NCBI GenBank assembly: GCA_011391655.1
Contig: JAABQE010000099.1
Location: 1 to 13,491 of the forward strand
DNA length: 13,491 nt
Direction of reading: 5' to 3'
Origin: Hydrogenophilales bacterium
GTDB taxonomy: Bacteria; Pseudomonadota; Gammaproteobacteria; Burkholderiales; Thiobacillaceae
A model generated the notes under the pieces. That model searched no databases. It saw nothing but the letters and a program-made list of their open reading frames with translations, and was not told the origin of the DNA. Each line of letters begins with the position of its first letter. Within the stretch, counting starts at the first letter, position 1. Shown piece after piece: positions 7,305-13,491 of this stretch. Made by a program: the position numbers and the translations under genes.

Positions 7305-8051
7305 TTATTCGTGATGAATCACGAAAGCCAGCTCGGTACTGAAATTGCCCACACCGCGATGGTTGGTCAGCGTCCAGCCGGCGGCTTTAAGATAGGTGGT
7401 CATCTCGCGTGTCATCGCCGGGTTACCGCAGATCATCACGCGGTCATGTTCAGGATCGGGCAACGGCAACCCGAGTCGTTGCGATAACCCACCCGAGCGG
7501 AACAGGTCAGCGCCACGCTCAGGCGTGACAAACGCTTCGCGTGTCACCGTCGGCACATAAAGCAACTGCGGATTACCGAGCGCCTCGATCTCGTCACGGT
7601 AGGCCAACTCGGCGATGCTGCGCACTGAATGCACCAGCACCACCCGTTCAAACCGGGCATAGGTCGCGGGGTCGCGGATCAGGCTGATGAAGGGCGCGAG
7701 ACCGGTACCGGTGGCGAGCAGGTACAACGTGCGGCCAGGCAGCACATGGTTGAGCGTGAGCGAGCCGGTGGTTTTGCTGTTCACCCATACCGCATGACCC
7801 GGCTGGACATGCACCAGCTGGCTGGTGAGCGGGCCGTCCGGCACATGGATGCTGAGAAACTCCAGATGGTCGCGGTCAGCGGTGGACACGATGGAATATG
7901 CGCGTGCCACCAGTTTGCCGTCACGCTTGAGTCCGATGGTGACGAATTCGCCGTTGGCAAAGGCAAAATCCTGCGGGCGACTGAGTGTGAAACTGAAGGT
8001 GTTGTCCGACCACGGGCGCACCGACTGCACGAATTGTTCACTGTAGGGCAT
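7305..8051 (-). CDS. fpr: ferredoxin-NADP reductase
   Basis: 248-residue flavoenzyme moving electrons between NADPH and ferredoxin or flavodoxin in the cytoplasm. FAD-binding half: RAYSIVS (50-56), the RxYS motif, and SIHVPDGPLTSQL (67-79). NADP-binding half: ATGTGLAPFISLIRD (113-127) and VMICGNPAMTREM (205-217). The end, ELAFVIHHE, has the short C-terminal extension after the conserved AFV that is seen in the bacterial Fpr subclass of Rhodobacter and Azotobacter, rather than the terminal aromatic residue of the E. coli enzyme. Length fits the family (about 250-260). Its ATG is 5 bp after the cca stop, and GGAGG (8062-8066) lies inside the end of cca, so translation is probably coupled. It is the last gene before the hairpin at 7259-7293. 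Confidence 0.93.
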   Translation of the reverse strand: MPYSEQFVQSVRPWSDNTFSFTLSRPQDFAFANGEFVTIGLKRDGKLVARAYSIVSTADRDHLEFLSIHVPDGPLTSQLVHVQPGHAVWVNSKTTGSLTLNHVLPGRTLYLLATGTGLAPFISLIRDPATYARFERVVLVHSVRSIAELAYRDEIEALGNPQLLYVPTVTREAFVTPERGADLFRSGGLSQRLGLPLPDPEHDRVMICGNPAMTREMTTYLKAAGWTLTNHRGVGNFSTELAFVIHHE

Positions 8052-8056
8052 GGGTT

Positions 8057-9280
8057 TTACGCCTCCGTCTGTTGCCTGCGCCAGGCGTCAACCGCTGCCA
8101 CCCGCGCACGAAACACCGCATCGCGAATGTTATCCGGCGTGACGCTGCGTGCCACTGCCCCGGCATCGACCGCACGTGCAGTGGCGAGGGCCTGTGCCAG
8201 ATAGGCTGGCACAGGATAGTCGCGTAGGTCGTAGCCCGGCCGGCCGCGAAAGTCGCATTCGCAGGCCTGTAAAAACTCGGCGAAGCGCTCCGGACGGCGA
8301 AACGCATCGACGCGTTCAAACAATTCGACGAGGGTCGAGGCACGTAGTGCCAATGCGCGGTGGACATTGCCGTGATCGCGCGCCACTGCAATGGCCAGTT
8401 CGCGGCAATCGGCTGGCACGCGCACGCGCTCGCCGAGCGCACGCACCAGTTCCACGCTTTTCGCTTCGTGGCCGTGATGCTTCGGCCACAGCCCGGGTGG
8501 CGAGACGCCCTTGCCGAGATCGTGCGTCAACGCGGCAAACCGCACCGGCAGGCTGAAACCTTGCCGCGCCGCCCAGTCGACGACAAGCATGACGTGGACG
8601 CCGGTGTCGATTTCGGGATGGTGTTCGGGCGGCTGCGGCACACCGAACAGGCGGTCGATTTCGGGGAACAGTCGAGCCAGCGCGCCGCAGTCGCGCAGCA
8701 CCTGAAACATGCGCGACGGCTGCGTTTCCATCAGCCCGCGCGCGACTTCCTGCCACACCCGCTCGGGCACCAGCGCATCGACTTCGCCGTTTTCCACCAT
8801 CCGCTGCATCAGCGCATTGGTTTCCGCCGCCACGGCAAAGCCGGTGAGGCGGGCGGCAAAGCGCGCCATGCGCAAGATCCGCACCGGGTCTTCGGCGAAC
8901 GCCTCGCTGACATGACGGAAAGTCTGGGTGGCCAGATCACGCTGGCCGCCGTAGGGGTCGATCAAGACGCCGTCATCATCCTCGGCCATGGCGTTGATGG
9001 TGAGGTCGCGCCGCGACAGGTCCTCTTCCAGCGTCACATCCGGCGCGGCGTGAACGGTGAAACCCTTGTAGCCCATTCCGGATTTGCGCTCGGTGCGCGC
9101 CAGCGCGTATTCGGCGCGCGTGTCGGGATGCAGAAAAACCGGAAAGTCCTTGCCGACCGGCAGATACCCCAGCGCAACCATTTGCTCCGGCGTCGCGCCG
9201 ACGACAACGTAATCGCGGTCGACCACCGGCAGCCCCAGCAACCGGTCGCGCACTGCGCCGCCCACGATGTATGTTTTCAT
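8057..9280 (-). CDS. cca: CCA-adding tRNA nucleotidyltransferase with HD domain
   Basis: 407-residue enzyme that adds or repairs the CCA end of tRNAs using CTP and ATP. Nucleotidyltransferase head: [10 protein letters not shown] (7-16), metal-binding D21-x-D23, [15 protein letters not shown] (85-99), DPYGGQRDL (108-116), [12 protein letters not shown] (130-141) and PERVWQE (172-178). The C-terminal part has an HD phosphohydrolase domain with LTHDLGKG (H253/D254) and other His residues at 269-271 and 303, as in the E. coli multifunctional enzyme of about 412 residues that also has phosphatase and 2',3'-cyclic phosphodiesterase activities. The start at 9280 begins exactly at [10 protein letters not shown] as in homologues; no clear Shine-Dalgarno is seen. 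It lies 75 bp after the DUF2007 gene and 5 bp before fpr. Confidence 0.97.
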   Translation of the reverse strand: MKTYIVGGAVRDRLLGLPVVDRDYVVVGATPEQMVALGYLPVGKDFPVFLHPDTRAEYALARTERKSGMGYKGFTVHAAPDVTLEEDLSRRDLTINAMAEDDDGVLIDPYGGQRDLATQTFRHVSEAFAEDPVRILRMARFAARLTGFAVAAETNALMQRMVENGEVDALVPERVWQEVARGLMETQPSRMFQVLRDCGALARLFPEIDRLFGVPQPPEHHPEIDTGVHVMLVVDWAARQGFSLPVRFAALTHDLGKGVSPPGLWPKHHGHEAKSVELVRALGERVRVPADCRELAIAVARDHGNVHRALALRASTLVELFERVDAFRRPERFAEFLQACECDFRGRPGYDLRDYPVPAYLAQALATARAVDAGAVARSVTPDNIRDAVFRARVAAVDAWRRQQTEA

Positions 9281-9355
9281 AAAATGCGCGCTGCTATGGG
9301 CTGCGAAGCGAAGCGGCTGGTCCTGCCGGAGAAGTAGCGAGGCACGATAGCTGGC

Positions 9356-10156
9356 TTACGGCAGCGGGATGACTTCTGTCCGCGTGACGTCAACGCTGCT
9401 GGAATAGTGGTGGCGTGTATCAAGTCTGCCGTCGCGATTCGTATCGACATCTGCCCTTGTTACTTTGCCGAGCTGATACTGCTCGACCCGAACCGGCCAG
9501 CCGCTATGGGGATCAATATACTCAACAGAGTCGAGGACGCCATGCGTATAAGCGGCCCTGAGGTCGGGGTAGGCGTCGCCGTCGGTATCCGATTCGGCCG
9601 ACACGACGCTGCCATTTTTAAAACGGTAGCGGGTTTCAAACACCCCGTCGAAGTCGTCGTCCGTCTCGGCAGTTACGATCTCGCCTTGATGATCAAAATG
9701 GCTGATGTAGTCGATCCTGGTATCCAGGTTGCGATCCATCGTGCTTTCCAGAGTCGAGCCACTGGGGGCATAGACCCAGCGCTCGTCGAGCACGCCGTCG
9801 CGATTGTAGTCCACACCCGAATCCGTTACCGGGGTGCGAAAATAGGCGAACGAGCCTGCCACGCCAATGGCCACACCCATCAAAGCAAAAACCCAGGATT
9901 TGGATGGGGGTGGCGCTGCAACGGATGCCGGAATGGGATCGGACACCTCGGTTGCCTCCCACCGTTCGATCGCCGCACGCGCGTGATCGTAGTCCTCATC
10001 GTCAACAACCAGCCGAACGAAACCCTGTGCTGGAAGTTCGCCCACTGCACCTTGCAGATAAGCGCCATCTACCCTTGCAGGGATCGCCTCCTGCAAAAGA
10101 TAGCCCTGAAGCATATGGGCTTCGACTGCATTCGACGCTTCGTACACAGTCCGCAT
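9356..10156 (-). CDS. DUF2007 membrane protein with EF-hand-like acidic repeats
   Basis: 266 residues. Residues 1-68 match DUF2007 (putative signal-transducing domain; MRTVYEASNAVEAHMLQGYL, then GFVRLVVDDEDYDHARAAI). A Pro-rich linker leads to one membrane helix at about 88-106 (WVFALMGVAIGVAGSFAYF). The rest is a repeat of 23-25 residues, each with D-x-[ND]-x-D-[GTA]-x-x-[DE] then an aromatic strand: loops begin at D116, D141, D166, D190 and D238, with a degenerate copy near 215. These resemble calcium-binding EF-hand/dockerin loops. With the DUF2007 part inside the cell, the repeats would face the periplasm. The start at 10156 is 4 bp after the stop of the preceding gene; the frame is open to 10324 but that part lies inside that gene. 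Function unknown; calcium binding is inference. Confidence 0.85.
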   Translation of the reverse strand: MRTVYEASNAVEAHMLQGYLLQEAIPARVDGAYLQGAVGELPAQGFVRLVVDDEDYDHARAAIERWEATEVSDPIPASVAAPPPSKSWVFALMGVAIGVAGSFAYFRTPVTDSGVDYNRDGVLDERWVYAPSGSTLESTMDRNLDTRIDYISHFDHQGEIVTAETDDDFDGVFETRYRFKNGSVVSAESDTDGDAYPDLRAAYTHGVLDSVEYIDPHSGWPVRVEQYQLGKVTRADVDTNRDGRLDTRHHYSSSVDVTRTEVIPLP

Positions 10157-10160
10157 ACAT

Positions 10161-11198
10161 TTAGCGCCCAGCGTTCTCCCGATACCCCTCATAGCGCGCA
10201 CGCGGCGAATCGGCGCGCAGGTATTCGGGCGCAATGGCTTCGAGCGCGGCGGGCTGGAAGCCGAACACAGACGGCCAACCACCCTTGCAAACGTTGTCGG
10301 TACACATGGCGTAATGATTGTCACGCGTCATCAACTTTTTGCCGGGCTTGAATTCCAGTGCCCAGGCTTGCAGGTATGAGCAGAAATTGCACAGCGAGAA
10401 GATGCTGCGTTTTTTGCCGATGACTTCACCGACGTAGCTCACCAGCTCTTTCAGGGTGTACACCTTGGGGCCGCACAGATCATAGGTCTGGCCATAGGTC
10501 GCCGTGTTGTCGAGGCTGTCGGCAAAAGCGTGGGCAACATCATCCACATGCACCGGCGCAAAGCGGGTGTTCGCATCGGCCAGCGGCATCACGGGGAAGG
10601 TTTTGAGCAGACTGGCGAACATGGTCAGGAAGGAGTCGCCCCGGCCAAAAATCACCGACGGCCGGAAAATCGTAACGTTCAGGCCATAGCCATGGATCAG
10701 CTTGGGGCCGTTGAGATACCAGTTTTCGTGCTCGATATGCTGCACCCCGGACTCGCGCACCAGAAATTCGGCCACGCCCTTGGAACGCTGGTACGCCGAG
10801 CGTGAATTGGGATGCGCACCGAGCGCGCTCATGTGCAGCAAACGATTGACGCCCGCTTCGCCACAGGCGTGAATCACCTTGCGCGGCAATTCGATATGGG
10901 TCTGATGGAAATCCCCCCGGCGTGCGCTGGGCAGGTCGACGCGGCCGACCTTGCTTTCGTGCAGGATGCCCACCAGGTTGATGACGGCATCCATGCCACG
11001 GAAGTGCCGGATCAGTTCCTGTTGATCATGTACGTCAGCCTCGATCACTTCAACCGTGGGCAACAGGATCAGTTCCTTGGCCATTTCACGACGGTGGCTG
11101 AGCACGCGAACCTTGAGGCCGCGTGCGGCGAGCTGGCTGACAAGATGCGTGCCGACAAAGCCGGAACCGCCCAGAATGCAAATGCGTTCAATCTTCAT
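10161..11198 (-). CDS. NDUFA9-like NAD(P)-binding Rossmann protein (complex I subunit family)
   Basis: 345 residues, an atypical extended short-chain dehydrogenase. The Rossmann motif GGSGFVGTHL (10-19) binds the dinucleotide; AVINLVGILHE (71-81) and FRPSVIFGRGDSF (178-190) follow the NDUFA9-family pattern, and YxxxK is present as Y136-x3-K140. NDUFA9 is an accessory subunit of mitochondrial complex I; most bacterial members are annotated only as NAD-dependent epimerase-like, and no complex I genes occur here, so a quinone or respiratory role is unproven. Four cysteines in the C-terminal third (C270/C273 and C299/C304) are notable. No clear Shine-Dalgarno; TATATA at 11215-11220 could be a -10 box without a matching -35. 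It lies 62 bp after slt and 4 bp before the DUF2007 gene. Confidence 0.88.
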   Translation of the reverse strand: MKIERICILGGSGFVGTHLVSQLAARGLKVRVLSHRREMAKELILLPTVEVIEADVHDQQELIRHFRGMDAVINLVGILHESKVGRVDLPSARRGDFHQTHIELPRKVIHACGEAGVNRLLHMSALGAHPNSRSAYQRSKGVAEFLVRESGVQHIEHENWYLNGPKLIHGYGLNVTIFRPSVIFGRGDSFLTMFASLLKTFPVMPLADANTRFAPVHVDDVAHAFADSLDNTATYGQTYDLCGPKVYTLKELVSYVGEVIGKKRSIFSLCNFCSYLQAWALEFKPGKKLMTRDNHYAMCTDNVCKGGWPSVFGFQPAALEAIAPEYLRADSPRARYEGYRENAGR

Positions 11199-11260
11199 GA
11201 TGTAAGGATGTCTGTATATAAGGCGTTGCTGATTTTAGCGCGGAACATCTCAATTGCGCG

Positions 11261-13225
11261 CTATTCGTCCGGTTGCCCGGTTTCCACCCTGTCAACTGTT
11301 TGCGGCACTGGCTCAGTCAGGGTCTTGCGCGGTGGCACCACGCCCAGCCGGTCTTTCAACAACACCGAGGGCTGCCCGAAACGCGTGGCGTAATACATGG
11401 CGTTGCTCATCACTTTTTTAACGTAGTCGCGCGTTTCGCTAAACGGGATCGATTCGATGTAGATGGCCGCTTCCATCGGCCGCGTATCGCGCCAGCGCTG
11501 GGCGCGCCCCGGCCCCGCATTGTAGGCGGCGGTGGCGAGCACCGGCGAGCCACCCAGGGTGGTCTGCATATGTTTCAGGTAATACGCGCCGAACTGGATA
11601 TTGCGGGCAGGATCCTGCATTTCACTTGCATCAAACCCCTTGATACCCAGCCGCTGCGCAATCCAGCGCGCGGTGGCCGGCATGACCTGCATCAGCCCCG
11701 CCGCGCCGACATGGGAGCGCGCAACGTTAATGAAGCGGCTTTCCTGCCGCATCAGCCCAAACACCCAGGCTTCATCGATCTGGTTGTCGCTCGCGGCCTG
11801 CCGCGCCAGTTCGCGATAAGGTGCAATAAATCGCAATTCAAAATCGTGCAGCTCGCGGGTGCGTTCAGCGGTGTTGATGGCGCGGTCGTACCACTCCATC
11901 CGGCGCGCCAATTCGGCGGCGGCCAGCAACTGGGTGTCGGAAAACGCCTGGACCGTCCAGTTCCACTCCAGACTGGCCTCGCTACGCAATCCAAGCGCAT
12001 ACAAAGCCTGGGCACGCGCAATGCCGGGCTGGCGTGCGATTGCAGCGATATTCTCGCCACCGGTTTTGATATTGATCTGCGGCGCCTGCATCACCGGCCC
12101 CAGCTCTTCCTGCGCCAGCTGGCCGTAATAATGATGCTCGCGCGACAGTGCCAGAAAAATCGCATTCGCCGCCTGCTGTTGTTTGTTGGCCTGCAGGGCG
12201 CGCGCGCGCCAATAGCGCCAGGCCGCTTGTGTGCGTGTCGGCTCTCCCATGCTGTCAATCACCCGCTGCACGGTTGGCCAATCGCCCGCCCGCAGCGCAG
12301 CTCGCGTCCACCACTCGCGCTGGAAGTCATTGACGGCAACATATCCAGCCTGCTGGTACCAGCCCAGCGCAACCGCCTCGTGACGGCGGGCAGCCGAGGT
12401 GGCGAGGCGGGCCCAGGCTGCCCGCAACTCGTCTGCACTGAATTTTGCGGCGTTTTTTTGCAATGCCTGCTCAGCCGAACGGGAACTGCCTTTGGCGACT
12501 TGATCCAGCGCATACAATGCAATTTCACGATCGCCCCGCTGGCTGAAGTCCAGTTTTCCACCCGCATTCAGCAGGCGCGCGGGATCACGCGCCGCTTGGT
12601 CGAACACGCTCGCAGCCGGACGCTGCGCGTCCGGCAAGGCGCGGGCCACTGCCTGTGCGACACGCAGGTTGCCAGCTTCCAGCGCCAGCCGCATGCGGCG
12701 CCAGATATCTTCTTCGTTGAGCACCCCGGCTTCGATCAGCAGGGTGAACAGGGGGTCGCAGGCATTGGGCAGATCGCGTCCGCTGAACCACAGCGACACT
12801 GCCTCTCGCAGGTGTGCCCGGCTGCCCAGCGCCCACTCGGCGCGATAGGCGTAACACTGATGCGCCACATCCGGTTTGACCAGGTTGGGATACTCCGCCA
12901 GATATTGCGGCCAGGCGGCACGCACACCCAGCGTTTTGAGCCAGTCGGCACGCAGGGACTCGGCCAGACGGCTGCCTGGATAGCGCGCCAGAAAATCGGC
13001 CAGGCGTGCCCCATCATCCCGGCCAGACAGCATCAGACGCCAATACTCGACATACGGTGACAGCACGTGATCGCCCGGAATATCAGTGGCGGCTCGTTCG
13101 AGATTCGCCACTTGTCGCGCGGCATACGCGGCATGCGCGCGCAGCACCGCATCATCACCCGGCTCCGCCCAGACGGGCAGCGCCGTAACCAGGCTCAGGA
13201 TCAAAACGTATACAAATTTCATCAT
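11261..13225 (-). CDS. slt: soluble lytic murein transglycosylase (Slt family)
   Basis: 654-residue periplasmic enzyme that cleaves peptidoglycan glycan strands with formation of 1,6-anhydro-muropeptides. Signal peptide 1-20 (ending VWA, before EPGDD). Residues about 25-470 are an alpha-helical superhelical (U/L) region of the Slt70 type. The catalytic SLT domain is about 480-620: RQESRF with the catalytic Glu495, GAAGLMQVMPATA (507-519) and AAYNAGPGR (566-574), ending YVKKVMSNAMYYATRF. The C-terminal tail (621-654) is Pro-rich and not conserved. Length is close to that of E. coli Slt (about 645). Start at 13225 has a second Met directly after it at 13222; either could be used, and neither has a clear Shine-Dalgarno. 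It is 144 bp downstream of ilvA. Confidence 0.96.
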   Translation of the reverse strand: MMKFVYVLILSLVTALPVWAEPGDDAVLRAHAAYAARQVANLERAATDIPGDHVLSPYVEYWRLMLSGRDDGARLADFLARYPGSRLAESLRADWLKTLGVRAAWPQYLAEYPNLVKPDVAHQCYAYRAEWALGSRAHLREAVSLWFSGRDLPNACDPLFTLLIEAGVLNEEDIWRRMRLALEAGNLRVAQAVARALPDAQRPAASVFDQAARDPARLLNAGGKLDFSQRGDREIALYALDQVAKGSSRSAEQALQKNAAKFSADELRAAWARLATSAARRHEAVALGWYQQAGYVAVNDFQREWWTRAALRAGDWPTVQRVIDSMGEPTRTQAAWRYWRARALQANKQQQAANAIFLALSREHHYYGQLAQEELGPVMQAPQINIKTGGENIAAIARQPGIARAQALYALGLRSEASLEWNWTVQAFSDTQLLAAAELARRMEWYDRAINTAERTRELHDFELRFIAPYRELARQAASDNQIDEAWVFGLMRQESRFINVARSHVGAAGLMQVMPATARWIAQRLGIKGFDASEMQDPARNIQFGAYYLKHMQTTLGGSPVLATAAYNAGPGRAQRWRDTRPMEAAIYIESIPFSETRDYVKKVMSNAMYYATRFGQPSVLLKDRLGVVPPRKTLTEPVPQTVDRVETGQPDE

Positions 13226-13369
13226 GAATCGAGGTTAACACGCAGCCCATGCCAACTGCGCAGGCACATCACACCACGTTCCGTTCACCCGCGACCACAA
13301 AAGTCTCGCGAACGTTCCAACGGCAAGTCGCGCCACTGGACTCCATGCATTCGCTACCCGATCCGGGAT
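13226..13369. other. 144-bp gap between ilvA and slt
   Basis: A same-strand spacer. It holds a short CCCG-GAT-CGGG inverted repeat just after the ilvA stop (too short, without T-run, to call a terminator) and an 8-bp palindrome GAACGTTC at 13310-13317. I see no convincing sigma-70 promoter for slt, although the gap is long enough for one. Confidence 0.35.
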
Positions 13370-13491
13370 TCAAGCCAGAAACAACTGATACGCCGGATTG
13401 CTTGATTCATCCCAATAACGGTAGCCCAGCCCATCCAGAAAGCGCTGAAAGCTGGGCTTTTCCTTATCCGGCACCTGAATGCCGACCAGCA
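13370..13491 (-). CDS. ilvA: threonine ammonia-lyase (biosynthetic), C-terminal fragment
   Basis: The last 39 codons of a gene that enters from the right edge, ending with TGA at 13370-13372. The translation contains LVGIQVPDKE, FLDGLGYRYWDES and NPAYQLFLA at the end. This matches the C-terminus of the regulatory ACT-like domain of biosynthetic threonine dehydratase, which in E. coli ends with a similar DETNNPAFRFFLAG pattern. The enzyme deaminates threonine to 2-oxobutanoate, the first step towards isoleucine, and this domain carries the allosteric site. Only this end is visible, so the catalytic domain cannot be checked. Same strand as slt, 144 bp upstream of it. Confidence 0.85.
   Translation of the reverse strand, partial: LVGIQVPDKEKPSFQRFLDGLGYRYWDESSNPAYQLFLA

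Noticed and set aside
8360..9337. 325-codon plus-strand open frame opposite cca
   Set aside because: Mirror frame of a well-conserved enzyme; composition rich in Arg, His and Gln with no recognisable motif or ribosome binding site.
9281..9355. Possible terminator between the DUF2007 gene and cca
   Set aside because: Only short, imperfect GC-rich repeats without a T-run are seen, so no terminator can be supported.
10157..10324. Upstream start giving a 322-residue DUF2007 protein
   Set aside because: The added residues lie within the NDUFA9-like gene and are not DUF2007-like; the domain begins exactly at the ATG at 10156.
9407..10351. 314-codon plus-strand open frame opposite the DUF2007 gene
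   Set aside because: Spans two minus-strand genes and their junction, and has no family features.
11273..13060. 595-codon plus-strand open frame opposite slt
   Set aside because: It lies antisense to a gene with clear catalytic motifs, its translation is Arg/Gln/His-rich without domain signatures, and long antisense frames are expected in GC-rich coding DNA.

Overview
The window looks like a chromosomal segment of a GC-rich betaproteobacterium, probably of the Nitrosomonadales/Thiobacillus type. The evidence is codon bias, OmpR/EnvZ-like regulators, a betaproteobacterial DUF1631 protein, and an ilvA–slt–NDUFA9-like–cca gene order. The taxonomic call is inference. No tRNA, rRNA, CRISPR array or insertion sequence was seen. 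There are ten complete or nearly complete genes, plus two cut by the window edges.

Left block (1-5766, minus strand). Read in the direction of transcription, it holds an OmpR-type response regulator, then a 1332-residue PilZ-DUF1631-GGDEF-EAL protein, then an EnvZ-type sensor kinase that runs off the left edge. A normal regulator/kinase pair is therefore split by a 4-kb cyclic-di-GMP gene. The two gaps are 88 bp each. The first gap carries a plausible own promoter with clustered GTTTGC/GCAAAC half-sites.

Divergent region and secreted trio (5767-7239). The 147-bp gap between the regulator and the rightward genes contains an exact direct repeat, CGGTTACA twice at a 10-bp period, placed as an OmpR-family binding site. 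The regulator's best -10 box would put its transcript start at or next to its ATG, so its mRNA may be leaderless. Rightward lie three small exported proteins, each with a signal peptide and a good Shine-Dalgarno: a charged disordered protein, a glycine-zipper (17-kDa antigen/YcfJ-like) protein, and a Tyr/His/Arg-rich protein. A strong bidirectional hairpin terminator (7259-7293) ends the trio and also faces the genes coming from the right.

Right block (7305-13491, minus strand). In transcription order: the last 39 codons of a biosynthetic threonine dehydratase (ilvA), a Slt-type soluble lytic transglycosylase, an NDUFA9-like atypical short-chain dehydrogenase, a DUF2007 membrane protein with EF-hand-like acidic repeats, a CCA-adding enzyme, and a ferredoxin-NADP reductase. 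Spacing of 4 bp (NDUFA9-like to DUF2007) and 5 bp (cca to fpr) suggests operon structure. The products are mostly housekeeping (tRNA end repair, cell-wall turnover, redox).

The most interesting material is the two-component/c-di-GMP locus with its divergent envelope genes, and the DUF2007–calcium-repeat protein.
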